Shown here: positions 53,777-62,928 of the stretch, piece by piece
How the letters are laid out: every line of letters starts with the position of its first letter
How positions within the stretch are numbered: position 1 is the first letter of the stretch
Source: Pseudomonas sp. PDM05
GTDB lineage: Bacteria; Pseudomonadota; Gammaproteobacteria; Pseudomonadales; Pseudomonadaceae
Length of the DNA stretch: 64,000 bases
NCBI RefSeq assembly: GCF_014851685.1
Contig: NZ_JACVAC010000001.1
Location: forward strand, 868,001-932,000
Direction: 5' to 3'
The notes under the pieces: generated by a model
Databases searched by the model: none
What the model was told of the DNA's origin: nothing
The model's input: only the letters and a program-made list of their open reading frames with translations
Made by a program: the position numbers and the translations under genes

Positions 53777-53909
53777 TTCCCCCAACGCGACCAAAGGTCG
53801 CACCCTTTGCGCACCATCGGGGGCGTATCATTAGGCCACTGCAACACCCTTAATTTGACCCCGGCCGGCACGTACTGACCGAGGCAAATCTCCACCGCCG
53901 TGGGATGCA

Positions 53910-55316
53910 ATGATGAGCGACCAGATACCGGTACATGACGTTACCCCCCCTGCCAAAACCGTCGATCTCTACGCCTCGCGAGAGAAAATCTACACCCGCG
54001 CCTTCACTGGCCTGTTCCGCAATCTGCGCATGCTCGGCGGCGCGGGATTGTTCCTGCTCTACTTCGGCACCGTGTGGCTGAACTGGGGTGGCCACCAGGC
54101 TGTGTGGTGGAACCTGCCGGAACGTAAATTCTTTATTTTTGGCGCCACCTTCTGGCCCCAGGACTTCATCCTGCTTTCGGGCATTCTGATCGTTGCGGCC
54201 TTTGGCCTGTTCTTTATCACCGTCTACGCCGGGCGCGTGTGGTGCGGGTATACCTGCCCGCAAAGCGTGTGGACGTGGATTTTCATGTGGTGCGAAAAGG
54301 TCACCGAAGGCGACCGCAACCAGCGCATCAAGCTCGACAAGGCACCGATGGGCGCCAACAAGTTCCTGCGCAAATTCAGCAAGCACACGCTGTGGCTGCT
54401 GATCGGCTTTGTCACTGGCATGACCTTTGTCGGCTACTTCTCGCCGATCCGCGAGCTGGTGATCGACTTCTTCACCGGCCAGGCCGATGGCTGGTCGTAT
54501 TTCTGGGTTGGCTTTTTCACCCTCGCCACCTACGGCAACGCCGGCTGGCTGCGCGAGCAGGTGTGCATCTACATGTGTCCGTACGCGCGCTTCCAGAGCG
54601 TGATGTTCGATAAAGACACCCTGATCGTTTCCTACGACCCGCGCCGTGGCGAACTACGCGGCCCACGTAAAAAAGGCAGCGACTACAAGGCCCAGGGCCT
54701 GGGCGATTGCATCGATTGCACGATGTGCGTGCAGGTGTGCCCGACCGGGATCGACATCCGCGACGGCCTGCAGATCGAATGCATCGGTTGCGCCGCATGC
54801 ATCGACGCCTGCGACAACATCATGGACAAGATGGACTACCCGCGCGGCCTGATCAGCTACACCACCGAGCACAACCTGTCCGGGCAGAAGACCCACAAAC
54901 TGCGCCCCCGCCTGATCGGCTACGCGCTGGTATTGCTGGCAATGATCGGCCTGCTGGTCGCCGCCTTCTTCATGCGTTCGCTGGTCGGTTTCGACGTGAG
55001 CAAGGACCGTGTGCTGTACCGCGAAAACGCCGAAGGCCGCATCGAAAACGTCTACAGCCTGAAGATCATGAACAAGGACCAGCGCGACCACACCTACGTG
55101 CTCGACGCCGCCGGCCTGCCGGACCTGAAGCTGCAAGGCCGCCGCGAGATCAAGGTGGCTGCGGGCGACATCATCAGCATGCCGGTAGAGCTGTCGAGTG
55201 CGCCGGAGCAATTGCCGTCCAGCACCAACGAGGTCAAATTCATCCTCACCGATGCCGACGACCCCGACGTGCGAATTGAAGCCAAGAGCCGGTTCATTGG
55301 CCCACAAGTCCGTTAA
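53910..55316 (+). CDS. ccoG: CcoG (FixG), membrane iron-sulfur protein for cbb3 assembly
   Basis: A 468-residue inner-membrane protein with about five segments and a soluble dicluster ferredoxin domain: CIDCTMCVQVCP and CIGCAACIDACD, two 4Fe-4S motifs. GYTCPQSVWTWIF carries a conserved Cys-Pro. The C-terminal 100 residues are periplasmic. It reduces copper for cbb3 insertion. Anr-type control is likely. ATG ATG at the start: the first is used here, with GGGA 5 nt upstream. Confidence 0.94.
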   Translation: MMSDQIPVHDVTPPAKTVDLYASREKIYTRAFTGLFRNLRMLGGAGLFLLYFGTVWLNWGGHQAVWWNLPERKFFIFGATFWPQDFILLSGILIVAAFGLFFITVYAGRVWCGYTCPQSVWTWIFMWCEKVTEGDRNQRIKLDKAPMGANKFLRKFSKHTLWLLIGFVTGMTFVGYFSPIRELVIDFFTGQADGWSYFWVGFFTLATYGNAGWLREQVCIYMCPYARFQSVMFDKDTLIVSYDPRRGELRGPRKKGSDYKAQGLGDCIDCTMCVQVCPTGIDIRDGLQIECIGCAACIDACDNIMDKMDYPRGLISYTTEHNLSGQKTHKLRPRLIGYALVLLAMIGLLVAAFFMRSLVGFDVSKDRVLYRENAEGRIENVYSLKIMNKDQRDHTYVLDAAGLPDLKLQGRREIKVAAGDIISMPVELSSAPEQLPSSTNEVKFILTDADDPDVRIEAKSRFIGPQVR

Positions 55317-55336
55317 GTTAAATAGAGAGCAGAACA

Positions 55337-55876
55337 ATGCCCGTAGCGACTGCCACAAGCCCTTGGTACAAGCACCTCTGGCCCTGGATCATCATTGCCA
55401 TCCTGGCCTGCTCGGTGACTTTGACCTTGTCCATGGTGACCATCGCGGTGAACAACCCGGATAACCTGGTCAACGACAACTACTACGAGGCAGGCAAAGG
55501 CATCAACCGTTCCCTCGACCGCGAACTGCTGGCCCAGACCCTGCAACTGCGCGCCAAGGTGCACCTGGATGAGCTGACCGGCGAAGTCGACGTGCACCTG
55601 ACCGGCAACAGCAACCCGGCCAACCTGGAACTCAACCTGATTTCCCCGACCCAACCGGAGAAGGACCGCAAGATCAACCTGGCCCGCAGCGCCAGCGAAC
55701 CCGGCCGCTATATCGGCCAGGTCACCGACAAGGTCGAAGGCCGCCGTTTCGTCGAACTGCTTGGAGTGGAAGGCGACCGCACCTGGCGCATGTTCGAAGA
55801 GGAGCAGGTCAGCCACGACAAGGATTTGCTGTTGGGGGATGAGCCGCTGCAAGGTGCCGAAGACCTGAAAAAGTAA
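55337..55876 (+). CDS. ccoH: CcoH (FixH), cbb3 assembly factor
   Basis: A 179-residue single-pass inner-membrane protein: anchor WIIIAILACSVTLTLSMVTIAV, VNDNYYEAGKGINRSLDRELLAQ (FixH signature), then a periplasmic beta domain. It assists cbb3 assembly next to CcoI. ATG follows AGAGAGCAGAACA. A REPIN separates it from ccoI. Confidence 0.92.
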   Translation: MPVATATSPWYKHLWPWIIIAILACSVTLTLSMVTIAVNNPDNLVNDNYYEAGKGINRSLDRELLAQTLQLRAKVHLDELTGEVDVHLTGNSNPANLELNLISPTQPEKDRKINLARSASEPGRYIGQVTDKVEGRRFVELLGVEGDRTWRMFEEEQVSHDKDLLLGDEPLQGAEDLKK

Positions 55877-55893
55877 TAAGCCTGCGCTTCGCG

Positions 55894-55959
55894 CTTCGCG
55901 AGCAAGCCCGCTCCCACAGGAGACCGCGATCCCATGTGGGAGCGGGCTTGCTCGCGAAG
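55894..55959. repeat. REPIN (CTTCGCGAGCAAGC type)
   Basis: CTTCGCGAGCAAGCCCGCTCCCACA and the inverse TGTGGGAGCGGGCTTGCTCGCGAAG around about 16 nt. It lies between ccoH and ccoI, in the middle of a presumed operon. Same family as 45866-45947. Confidence 0.92.
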
Positions 55960-55990
55960 AGGCCCTAACAGCCACTACAGATTCCAGCCC

Positions 55991-58435
55991 ATGACCACCC
56001 CTTGCTACCACTGCGCCCTGCCCGTCCCCTCCGGCAGCCGGTTCACCGCCGAAATCCTCGGCGAACGCCGCGAACTCTGCTGCCCGGGTTGCCAGGCGGT
56101 GGCCGAAGCCATCGTCGCCGGTGGCCTGGAAAGCTACTACCAGCACCGCAGCGAAGCCTCGGCCAACCCTGAGGCGCTGCCGGTGCAATTGGTGGACGAA
56201 CTGGCGCTGTATGACCGCGCCGACGTGCAAAAACCCTTCGTCCACCACAGTGGCGAACTCGCCGAAACCACCCTATTGATGGAAGGCATCAGTTGCGCCG
56301 CCTGCGGCTGGCTGATCGAAAAACACCTGCGCAACCTGCCCGCCGTGGCCGAGGCGCGCCTGAACCTGTCCAACCATCGCCTGCACGTGCGCTGGGCCGA
56401 TGGGCAATTGCCGTTGAGCCAATTGCTCAGCGAGTTGCGCCATATCGGTTACGCCGCCCACCCCTATCAGGCCGACCGTGCCGCCGAGCAACTGGCCAAC
56501 GAAAACCGCCTGGCCCTGCGCCAGCTCGGCGTCGCTGGATTGCTGTGGTTCCAGGCGATGATGGCAACCATGGCCACCTGGCCGGAATTCAACATCGACC
56601 TGAGCGCGGAGCTGCACGTTATCCTGCGCTGGGTGGCGATGTTTCTGACAACCCCCATCGTGTTCTACAGCTGCGCGCCATTCTTCAAGGGCGCCCTGCG
56701 CGACTTGCGCACCCGCCACCTGACCATGGATGTGTCGGTGTCCCTGGCAATTGGCGGGGCCTATCTGGCGGGGATCTGGACCGCGATCACCGGCGTCGGC
56801 GAGCTCTACTTTGATGCCGTGGGCATGTTTGCCCTGTTCCTGCTGGCCGGCCGTTACCTGGAGCGGCGCGCGCGGGAACGCACGGCGGCGGCCACCGCGC
56901 AGTTGGTCAACCTGCTGCCCGCCTCGTGCCTGCGCCTCAAGGCCGATGGCCAGAGCGAACGCATCCTGCTGCGTGAATTGGCCGTGGGTGACCGCGTGCT
57001 GGTGCATCCCGGCGCGGTGTTGCCGGCGGATGGGGTGATCCTCGACGGTCAATCGAGCATCGACGAGTCCCTGCTCACCGGCGAATACCTGCCACAACCA
57101 CGCCAGGTCGGCGATGCGGTCACCGCCGGTACGCTGAATGTCGAAGGCGCGCTGAGCGTCGAAGTGCGCGCCCTGGGCCACGACACCCGCCTGTCCGCCA
57201 TCGTGCGTCTGCTGGAACGGGCCCAGGCCGAGAAGCCGCGCCTGGCCGAAATCGCCGACCGCGCCGCGCAGTGGTTTCTGCTGTGCTCGCTGATTGCCGC
57301 TGGCGTGATCGGCCTGGTGTGGTGGCAACTGGATTCGTCGCGGGCGTTCTGGATCGTGCTGGCGATGCTGGTCGCCACCTGCCCGTGCGCCTTGTCCCTG
57401 GCCACGCCGACCGCCCTCACCGCCGCCACCGGCACCCTGCACAAACTCGGGCTGCTGCTGACCCGCGGCCATGTGTTGGAAGGCCTGAACCAGATCGACA
57501 CGGTGATTTTCGACAAGACCGGCACCCTCACCGAAGGGCGCCTGGCACTGCGCGCGATCCGCCCGTTGAGCGCACTGAACAGCGACGACTGCCTGAGCCT
57601 CGCCGCCGCCCTCGAAAACCGCTCCGAACACCCGATCGCCCGTGCCTTTGGCCGCGCACCGCTGGCTGCCGACGAAGTGCTCAGCTCCCCCGGCCTTGGC
57701 CTGGAAGGCCACGTGGGCGAGCGCCAGTTGCGCATCGGCCAGCCGGCCTTTGTGTGTGCACTGAGCGGCTGTGCGATCCCGACGCCCCCCGACGAAGCCG
57801 GCCAATGGCTGCTGCTGGGCGATACCCAGGGTGCCCTCGCCTGGTTCGTCCTCGATGACCGTTTGCGCAGCGACGCCCCGGCGCTTTTGGCGGCGTGCAA
57901 GGCCCGCGGCTGGCGTACGCTGCTGCTGTCGGGGGACAGCTCGCCGATGGTCGCCAGCGTCGCCGCCGAGCTGGGTATCGACGAAGCCCACGGCGGCCTG
58001 CGCCCCGACGACAAGCTGCACATGCTGCAACAGTTGCACCAGCAGGGCCGCAAGGTGCTGATGCTCGGCGACGGGGTCAACGATGTACCCGTGCTCGCCG
58101 CCGCCGACATCAGCGTGGCCATGGGTTCAGCCACCGACCTGGCGAAAACCAGCGCCGATGCAGTGTTACTGTCCAACCGCCTGGACGCGCTGGTGCACGC
58201 CTTCAGCTTGGCGCGGCGCACCCGTCGGGTCATCATTGAAAACCTGTTGTGGGCGGGCTTGTACAATGGCCTTATGCTGCCGTTTGCCGCCCTGGGTTGG
58301 ATCACACCGATTTGGGCTGCGGTCGGCATGTCCCTCAGTTCATTGACCGTGGTGCTCAACGCCCTGCGCCTGACTCGTCAACCGAGCGCGCCGGCCGCCA
58401 ACGCCCCTTTAGTCACCCGTCCGCTGCCGGCGTGA
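55991..58435 (+). CDS. ccoI: CcoI (FixI), copper-transporting P-type ATPase for cbb3
   Basis: An 814-residue copper P1B-ATPase. N-terminal zinc-finger-like CYHCALPV...CCPGCQAV, then an HMA domain with GISCAACGW (copper site), membrane segments with CPC (TCPCALSLATPTALT), DKTGTLTEG phosphorylation site, and MLGDGVNDVPVLAAADISVAMG. It exports copper to the periplasm for cbb3 CuB assembly. The ATG at 55991 has a weak ribosome site (CAGATTCCAGCCC), so translation may depend on the transcript context. Confidence 0.94.
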   Translation: MTTPCYHCALPVPSGSRFTAEILGERRELCCPGCQAVAEAIVAGGLESYYQHRSEASANPEALPVQLVDELALYDRADVQKPFVHHSGELAETTLLMEGISCAACGWLIEKHLRNLPAVAEARLNLSNHRLHVRWADGQLPLSQLLSELRHIGYAAHPYQADRAAEQLANENRLALRQLGVAGLLWFQAMMATMATWPEFNIDLSAELHVILRWVAMFLTTPIVFYSCAPFFKGALRDLRTRHLTMDVSVSLAIGGAYLAGIWTAITGVGELYFDAVGMFALFLLAGRYLERRARERTAAATAQLVNLLPASCLRLKADGQSERILLRELAVGDRVLVHPGAVLPADGVILDGQSSIDESLLTGEYLPQPRQVGDAVTAGTLNVEGALSVEVRALGHDTRLSAIVRLLERAQAEKPRLAEIADRAAQWFLLCSLIAAGVIGLVWWQLDSSRAFWIVLAMLVATCPCALSLATPTALTAATGTLHKLGLLLTRGHVLEGLNQIDTVIFDKTGTLTEGRLALRAIRPLSALNSDDCLSLAAALENRSEHPIARAFGRAPLAADEVLSSPGLGLEGHVGERQLRIGQPAFVCALSGCAIPTPPDEAGQWLLLGDTQGALAWFVLDDRLRSDAPALLAACKARGWRTLLLSGDSSPMVASVAAELGIDEAHGGLRPDDKLHMLQQLHQQGRKVLMLGDGVNDVPVLAAADISVAMGSATDLAKTSADAVLLSNRLDALVHAFSLARRTRRVIIENLLWAGLYNGLMLPFAALGWITPIWAAVGMSLSSLTVVLNALRLTRQPSAPAANAPLVTRPLPA

Positions 58436-58457
58436 GCCGCGCGAACATGGAGTACAC

Positions 58458-58670
58458 ATGCCAGCTCTCTACGTGATGATTCCGGCGGCGCTGCTGTTGG
58501 TAGGCGTGGCCATCTACATCTTCTTCTGGGCGGTGGACAGCGGCCAGTACGACGACCTCGACGGCCCGGCCCACAGCGTACTGTTCGACGATCAGGACCC
58601 GAACCACCTGGCCGCCGTCGACGAAGCCAACCACCCCGAACAACCACCGAAAGACCCACCCCATGCTTGA
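58458..58670 (+). CDS. ccoS: CcoS (FixS), cbb3 maturation protein
   Basis: A 70-residue single-pass inner-membrane protein: MPALYVMIPAALLLVGVAIYIFFWAVDSGQYDDLDGPA, a clear FixS start. CcoS is needed for cofactor insertion in cbb3. Acidic/Pro-rich tail. It overlaps the TauE/SafE gene by 8 bp. Confidence 0.92.
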   Translation: MPALYVMIPAALLLVGVAIYIFFWAVDSGQYDDLDGPAHSVLFDDQDPNHLAAVDEANHPEQPPKDPPHA

Positions 58671-59346
58671 ACTGGCGCCATTGCTGGTCTCCGCGCTGAT
58701 CCTCGGCCTGCTGGGCGGCGGCCATTGCCTGGGCATGTGCGGCGGGCTGATGGGCGCGTTGACCCTGGCGATCCCCAAGGAACAACGCAGCCGCCGCTTT
58801 CGCCTGCTGCTGGCGTACAACCTGGGGCGCATCCTCAGCTATGCCACCGCCGGTTTGTTGATCGGCCTGGCGGGCTGGGCCGTGGCCAACAGCCCGGCGG
58901 CAATGTTCATGCGCGTGCTCGCCGGGCTGCTGCTGATCTGCATGGGGCTGTACCTGGCCGGTTGGTGGAGCGGCCTGACCCGCATCGAGAGCCTCGGACG
59001 CGGCCTGTGGCGGCATATCCAGCCGATTGCCAACCGTTTGCTGCCGGTGTCCAGCCTGCCACGTGCGTTGCTGTTGGGCGCGCTGTGGGGCTGGTTGCCG
59101 TGCGGGTTGGTCTACAGCACCTTGCTGTGGGCGGCGAGCCAGGGCAATGCGCTCGACAGCGCAGCGCTGATGCTCGCGTTTGGCCTGGGCACCTGGCCGG
59201 TGCTGCTGGCCACCGGGCTGGCGGCGGAGCGGGTGACCGCGTTATTGCGCAAGCGCAGCGTGCGCATGGCGGGTGGTGTGCTGGTCATGCTCTTCGGGAT
59301 CTGGACGCTGCCCGGCCCGCATCAGCACCTGTTGATGGGCCACTGA
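58663..59346 (+). CDS. Sulfite exporter TauE/SafE-like membrane protein in the cco cluster
   Basis: A 227-residue inner-membrane protein with about six segments, LGLLGGGHCLGMCGGLMGAL near the start (HCxGMCGG motif) and LGALWGWLPCGLVYSTLLWAA later. These Cys/His motifs match a TauE/SafE subgroup often beside cbb3 genes and proposed to handle copper; function is unproven. The start overlaps ccoS by 8 bp, giving tight coupling. In P. aeruginosa this position is PA1547. Confidence 0.88.
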   Translation: MLELAPLLVSALILGLLGGGHCLGMCGGLMGALTLAIPKEQRSRRFRLLLAYNLGRILSYATAGLLIGLAGWAVANSPAAMFMRVLAGLLLICMGLYLAGWWSGLTRIESLGRGLWRHIQPIANRLLPVSSLPRALLLGALWGWLPCGLVYSTLLWAASQGNALDSAALMLAFGLGTWPVLLATGLAAERVTALLRKRSVRMAGGVLVMLFGIWTLPGPHQHLLMGH

Positions 59347-59375
59347 ATCGCTCTGTGGCATAGCGCCGCTGCCTG

Positions 59376-59389
59376 TTGATGCAAATCAA
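59376..59389 (+). promoter_or_regulatory. Perfect Anr box of hemN
   Basis: TTGATGCAAATCAA is a perfect Anr/FNR palindrome. Centre 59382.5; a -10 hexamer TAGACT sits at 59412-59417, exactly where class II activation (-41.5) expects it, giving a start near 59424. Confidence 0.93.
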
Positions 59390-59449
59390 GGTGCCCTCCC
59401 TGCAACGCCCCTAGACTCGGCCCATTAGCCTATCCGGGGGAACGCCCGC

Positions 59450-60832
59450 ATGCTCGACGCCATTCGTTGGGACACTGATCTGATTCATCGCTACGACTTG
59501 GCGGGGCCGCGCTACACGTCCTACCCCACCGCCGTACAATTCGACAGCCAGGTCGGCACCTTCGACCTGCTCCACGCCCTGCGCGACAGCCGCAAGGCCG
59601 CGCGACCGCTGTCGCTGTACGTGCACGTGCCATTCTGCGCGAACATTTGCTACTACTGCGCCTGCAACAAGGTCATCACCAAGGATCGCGGGCGCGCCCA
59701 AGGCTACTTGCAGCGTCTGGAGCAAGAGATCCAGTTGATGGCCTGCCATCTCGACCCGAAACAGCCAGTGGAGCAACTGCACTTCGGCGGCGGCACCCCG
59801 ACGTTTCTCAGCCACGATGAACTGCGCCAGGTCATGGCCAGCCTGCGCCGCCACTTCAATTTGCTCGGCGACGATTCCGGCGACTACGGCATCGAGATCG
59901 ACCCACGCGAAGCCGACTGGGCCACCATGGGCCTGCTGCGTGAGCTGGGCTTCAACCGTGTGAGCATCGGCTTGCAAGACCTCGACCCCGAGGTGCAGCG
60001 CGCGGTCAATCGCCTGCAAAGCCTGGAAGAAACCCGCGCAGTCATCGATGCGGCGCGCACCCTGCAATTTCGCTCGATCAATATCGACCTGATCTACGGC
60101 CTGCCCAAGCAAACGCCGATCAACTTCGCGCGCACCGTGGAAGAAGTGATCAAGTTGCAACCCGATCGTCTGTCGGTGTTCAACTACGCCCACTTGCCGG
60201 AACGCTTCATGCCGCAGCGGCGGATCAACACCGACGACCTGCCCTCCCCGGCGGAAAAACTGCTGATGCTGCAAACCACCATCGAGCAACTGACCCAGGC
60301 CGGCTATCGCTACATCGGCATGGACCACTTCGCCCTGCCGGATGACGAATTGGCCATCGCCCAGGAAGAAGGCACCCTGCAACGCAACTTCCAGGGCTAC
60401 ACCACCCACGGCCATTGCGACCTGATCGGCCTGGGCGTGTCGGCCATCAGCCAGATCGGCGACCTGTATTGCCAGAACAGCAGCGACCTCAACGCCTACC
60501 AGAACACCCTGGCCGGCGCGCAACTGGCCACCAGCCGTGGCTTGGTGTGCACCACGGACGATCGTTTGCGGCGGGAAGTGATCCAGCAGTTGATCTGCAA
60601 TTTCAGCCTGGCATTCGACAAGGTCGAACAGACCTTCAATATCGATTTTCGCGGCTATTTCGACGAGATCTGGCCGCAACTCGAAGCCATGGCGGCAGAC
60701 GGCCTGATCGAACTCGATGCCCAGGGCATCCGGGTGTTGCCAGCCGGGCGGTTGTTGGTGCGGTCGGTGTGCATGGTGTTCGATGCGTACCTGGAGCACC
60801 AGAACCGGCAGCGGTTCTCCCGGGTGATCTGA
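59450..60832 (+). CDS. hemN: HemN, oxygen-independent coproporphyrinogen III dehydrogenase
   Basis: A 460-residue radical-SAM enzyme. CANICYYCACNK holds the CxxxCxxC cluster motif with the extra HemN Cys, LHFGGGTPTFLS the SAM-binding GGGTP. It converts coproporphyrinogen III to protoporphyrinogen IX without oxygen, feeding haem to cbb3 and c-type cytochromes at low oxygen. Start at 59450 follows GGGGGAACGCCCGC. Its TGA stop touches the stop of the next, convergent gene. Confidence 0.96.
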   Translation: MLDAIRWDTDLIHRYDLAGPRYTSYPTAVQFDSQVGTFDLLHALRDSRKAARPLSLYVHVPFCANICYYCACNKVITKDRGRAQGYLQRLEQEIQLMACHLDPKQPVEQLHFGGGTPTFLSHDELRQVMASLRRHFNLLGDDSGDYGIEIDPREADWATMGLLRELGFNRVSIGLQDLDPEVQRAVNRLQSLEETRAVIDAARTLQFRSINIDLIYGLPKQTPINFARTVEEVIKLQPDRLSVFNYAHLPERFMPQRRINTDDLPSPAEKLLMLQTTIEQLTQAGYRYIGMDHFALPDDELAIAQEEGTLQRNFQGYTTHGHCDLIGLGVSAISQIGDLYCQNSSDLNAYQNTLAGAQLATSRGLVCTTDDRLRREVIQQLICNFSLAFDKVEQTFNIDFRGYFDEIWPQLEAMAADGLIELDAQGIRVLPAGRLLVRSVCMVFDAYLEHQNRQRFSRVI

Positions 60833-61282
60833 TCAACTCGACAACGCGAGGACTTTTCCGACGTCTTCCGAGCTCATGCCTTTCATCGCCTTGGCCAGGG
60901 ACACCTGGGCGGTGACGAGCCCGGCCTGCAAGGAGCTGATGGCGGTTTGCAGGTTGGCGGTCTTCATCTGCCGTTCCTCTGCCGTCAGGCTTTGGTCCAT
61001 GGCGATGGCTTGCAGCTCGGCCATCTTTTCCTCGAGCTGCTGCTTGATCTGGCGGATCATCTTCAGGATCTGTTTGACGTTATCGTCCAGGCCGCTGTCG
61101 TCGATGTCCGAATCGGGGCTTTTTGCCGCAGCCGCCTTGAATGCATCCGAGGAAATCGTCACCTTGACGCCTTCGGCCGCTGGCAACGCGGCGGTGTCCT
61201 TATCCTCGACCGCAGCGGCCGGCTGCGCGTCCGGCACCGTCGGCAGGCGGAGCTGGGGGTTATTGACCGCGAAAACAATCAT
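60833..61282 (-). CDS. Conserved coiled-coil protein, FlxA-like
   Basis: A 149-residue soluble protein: an Ala/Pro/Asp-rich N-terminus (MIVFAVNNPQLRLPTVPDAQP...), then a heptad-rich helix (VKQILKMIRQIKQQLEEKMAELQAIAMDQSLTAEERQMKTANLQTAISSLQAGL, about 83-135) resembling the FlxA-like pattern. Function unknown. ATG at 61282 follows CAGGAGCTCAGCCC. It occupies the PA1545 position between hemN and anr, so the location is conserved even if the sequence is not. Confidence 0.75.
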   Translation of the reverse strand: MIVFAVNNPQLRLPTVPDAQPAAAVEDKDTAALPAAEGVKVTISSDAFKAAAAKSPDSDIDDSGLDDNVKQILKMIRQIKQQLEEKMAELQAIAMDQSLTAEERQMKTANLQTAISSLQAGLVTAQVSLAKAMKGMSSEDVGKVLALSS

Positions 61283-61435
61283 GGGCTGAGCTCCTGCTCG
61301 TAAAAACACGTCCTTGTATCGGCCTCGATACAAAAAGCTTTATACCTTTGCCGGTTTTTTGTACAGGCTGGCCTCCTTGCCCCCCAGTGCGTTACCCTTA
61401 CGTCTTATGTGTGTTTCCCCACAAGGATTTAATAA

Positions 61436-62170
61436 ATGTCCGAGCCAGTAAAACTGCGCGCTCACAGCCAGGCTCATTGCAAGGATTGCAGCCTGGCCCC
61501 CCTCTGCTTGCCACTTTCGCTGAATTTGGAAGACATGGATGCGTTGGACGACATCGTAAAACGTGGCCGCCCGCTGAAAAAAGGCGAGTTCCTGTTTCGC
61601 CAGGGCGACGGGTTCGATTCCGTTTATGCAGTACGTTCGGGTGCCTTGAAGACGTTCAGCCTGAGCGACAGCGGCGAAGAGCAGATCACCGGTTTCCATC
61701 TGCCGAGCGAGTTGGTGGGGCTGTCGGGCATGGACACCGAGATTCACCCGGTGTCGGCCCAGGCGCTGGAGACGACGTCGGTGTGCGAAATTCCCTTCGA
61801 ACGCCTGGACGAACTGGCCCTGCAACTGCCGCAACTGCGCCGTCAGTTGATGCGTGTGATGAGCCGCGAGATTCGTGACGACCAGCAGATGATGCTGCTG
61901 TTGTCGAAGAAAACCGCCGACGAGCGTATCGCCACCTTCCTGGTCAACTTGTCCGCGCGCTTCCGTGCCCGTGGTTTTTCGGCCAACCAGTTCCGCTTGA
62001 GCATGTCGCGCAACGAAATCGGCAACTACCTGGGCCTCGCGGTGGAAACCGTGTCCCGCGTGTTCACCCGCTTCCAGCAGAACGAACTGATCGCGGCCGA
62101 GGGCAAGGAAGTGCACATTCTCGACCCGATCCAACTGTGCGCACTGGCCGGCGGTTCGCTCGAAGGTTAA
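61436..62170 (+). CDS. anr: Anr, FNR-type oxygen-sensing regulator
   Basis: A 244-residue Crp/Fnr regulator. The N-terminal C-x2-C-x5-C (Cys15, 18, 24, [11 protein letters not shown]) and Cys117 should hold an oxygen-sensitive 4Fe-4S cluster; the cAMP-like beta roll follows; the HTH ([23 protein letters not shown]) binds TTGAT-N4-ATCAA. When oxygen falls it activates cbb3, hemN and other genes. It sits with several of its likely targets. ATG follows CAAGGATTTAATAA. Confidence 0.97.
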   Translation: MSEPVKLRAHSQAHCKDCSLAPLCLPLSLNLEDMDALDDIVKRGRPLKKGEFLFRQGDGFDSVYAVRSGALKTFSLSDSGEEQITGFHLPSELVGLSGMDTEIHPVSAQALETTSVCEIPFERLDELALQLPQLRRQLMRVMSREIRDDQQMMLLLSKKTADERIATFLVNLSARFRARGFSANQFRLSMSRNEIGNYLGLAVETVSRVFTRFQQNELIAAEGKEVHILDPIQLCALAGGSLEG

Positions 62171-62262
62171 GCGAAAGGCTGATCCAGACACCTGTGGCCG
62201 CGCCAATCGGCGAGGCCGCAGGTATACTTCGAGTCCGTTTCCAGCCCCAGGACTCTTCGACG

Positions 62263-62811
62263 ATGACCTTCGATTCGTTCGACATCAAATCCCTGATCCG
62301 CCCTGTCATCGACTTCCCCAAGCCTGGGGTGATCTTTCGTGACATCACGCCCCTGTTCCAGTCGCCCCGCGCCCTGCGCCTGGTGGCCGACAGCTTTGCC
62401 CACCGCTACGTCGAAGCCGACTTCAGCCACATCGGCGCCATGGATGCCCGCGGCTTCCTGATTGGCTCGATCATCGCCTACCAACTGAACAAACCGCTGA
62501 TCCTGTTCCGCAAGCAAGGCAAATTGCCGGCGGACGTGCTGGCCGAGGGTTACCAGACCGAATACGGCGAAGCGTTCCTGGAAGTGCATGCCGACAGCCT
62601 GTGCGAAGGCGACTCGGTGCTGATGTTCGATGACCTGATCGCCACCGGCGGTACGCTGATCGCAGCGGCCAACCTGGTGCGGCGCATGGGCGCGAAGATC
62701 TTTGAAGCGGCGGCGATTATCGATTTGCCCGAGCTGGGTGGCTCGCAGCGTTTGGAAGATATGGGGATTCCGACGTTTTGTTTGACGCAGTTTGCCCTGA
62801 CTGAAAGGTAA
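62263..62811 (+). CDS. apt: Adenine phosphoribosyltransferase
   Basis: A 182-residue purine-salvage enzyme that turns adenine and PRPP into [17 protein letters not shown] is the PRPP-binding motif; [25 protein letters not shown] and [11 protein letters not shown] are typical Apt segments. The start at 62263 ([22 protein letters not shown]) is chosen because the upstream frame is not Apt-like; the ribosome site (AGG, 11 nt) is weak. It follows anr by 92 nt, as in P. aeruginosa. Confidence 0.94.
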   Translation: MTFDSFDIKSLIRPVIDFPKPGVIFRDITPLFQSPRALRLVADSFAHRYVEADFSHIGAMDARGFLIGSIIAYQLNKPLILFRKQGKLPADVLAEGYQTEYGEAFLEVHADSLCEGDSVLMFDDLIATGGTLIAAANLVRRMGAKIFEAAAIIDLPELGGSQRLEDMGIPTFCLTQFALTER

Positions 62812-62830
62812 GGGTTGCCTGGGCTGACGC

Positions 62831-62904
62831 CATCGCGGGCAAGCCCGCTCCCACATTTTGATGTGTGAACACCGTCAAATGTGGGAGCTGGCTTGCCTGC
62901 GATG
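62831..62904. repeat. REPIN (CATCGCGGGCAAGC type)
   Basis: CATCGCGGGCAAGCCCGCTCCCACA and the slightly diverged inverse TGTGGGAGCTGGCTTGCCTGCGATG around about 24 nt. It lies between apt and the acyl-CoA dehydrogenase stop. Confidence 0.9.
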
Positions 62905-62928
62905 AGGCCCTAAAAAACAACACGCCAC

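Noticed and set aside
27118..62904. Repeated palindromes considered as a CRISPR array
   Set aside because: They are spread singly over many kb with long inverted arms; there are no short regular direct repeats, spacers or cas genes. They are REP/REPIN elements.
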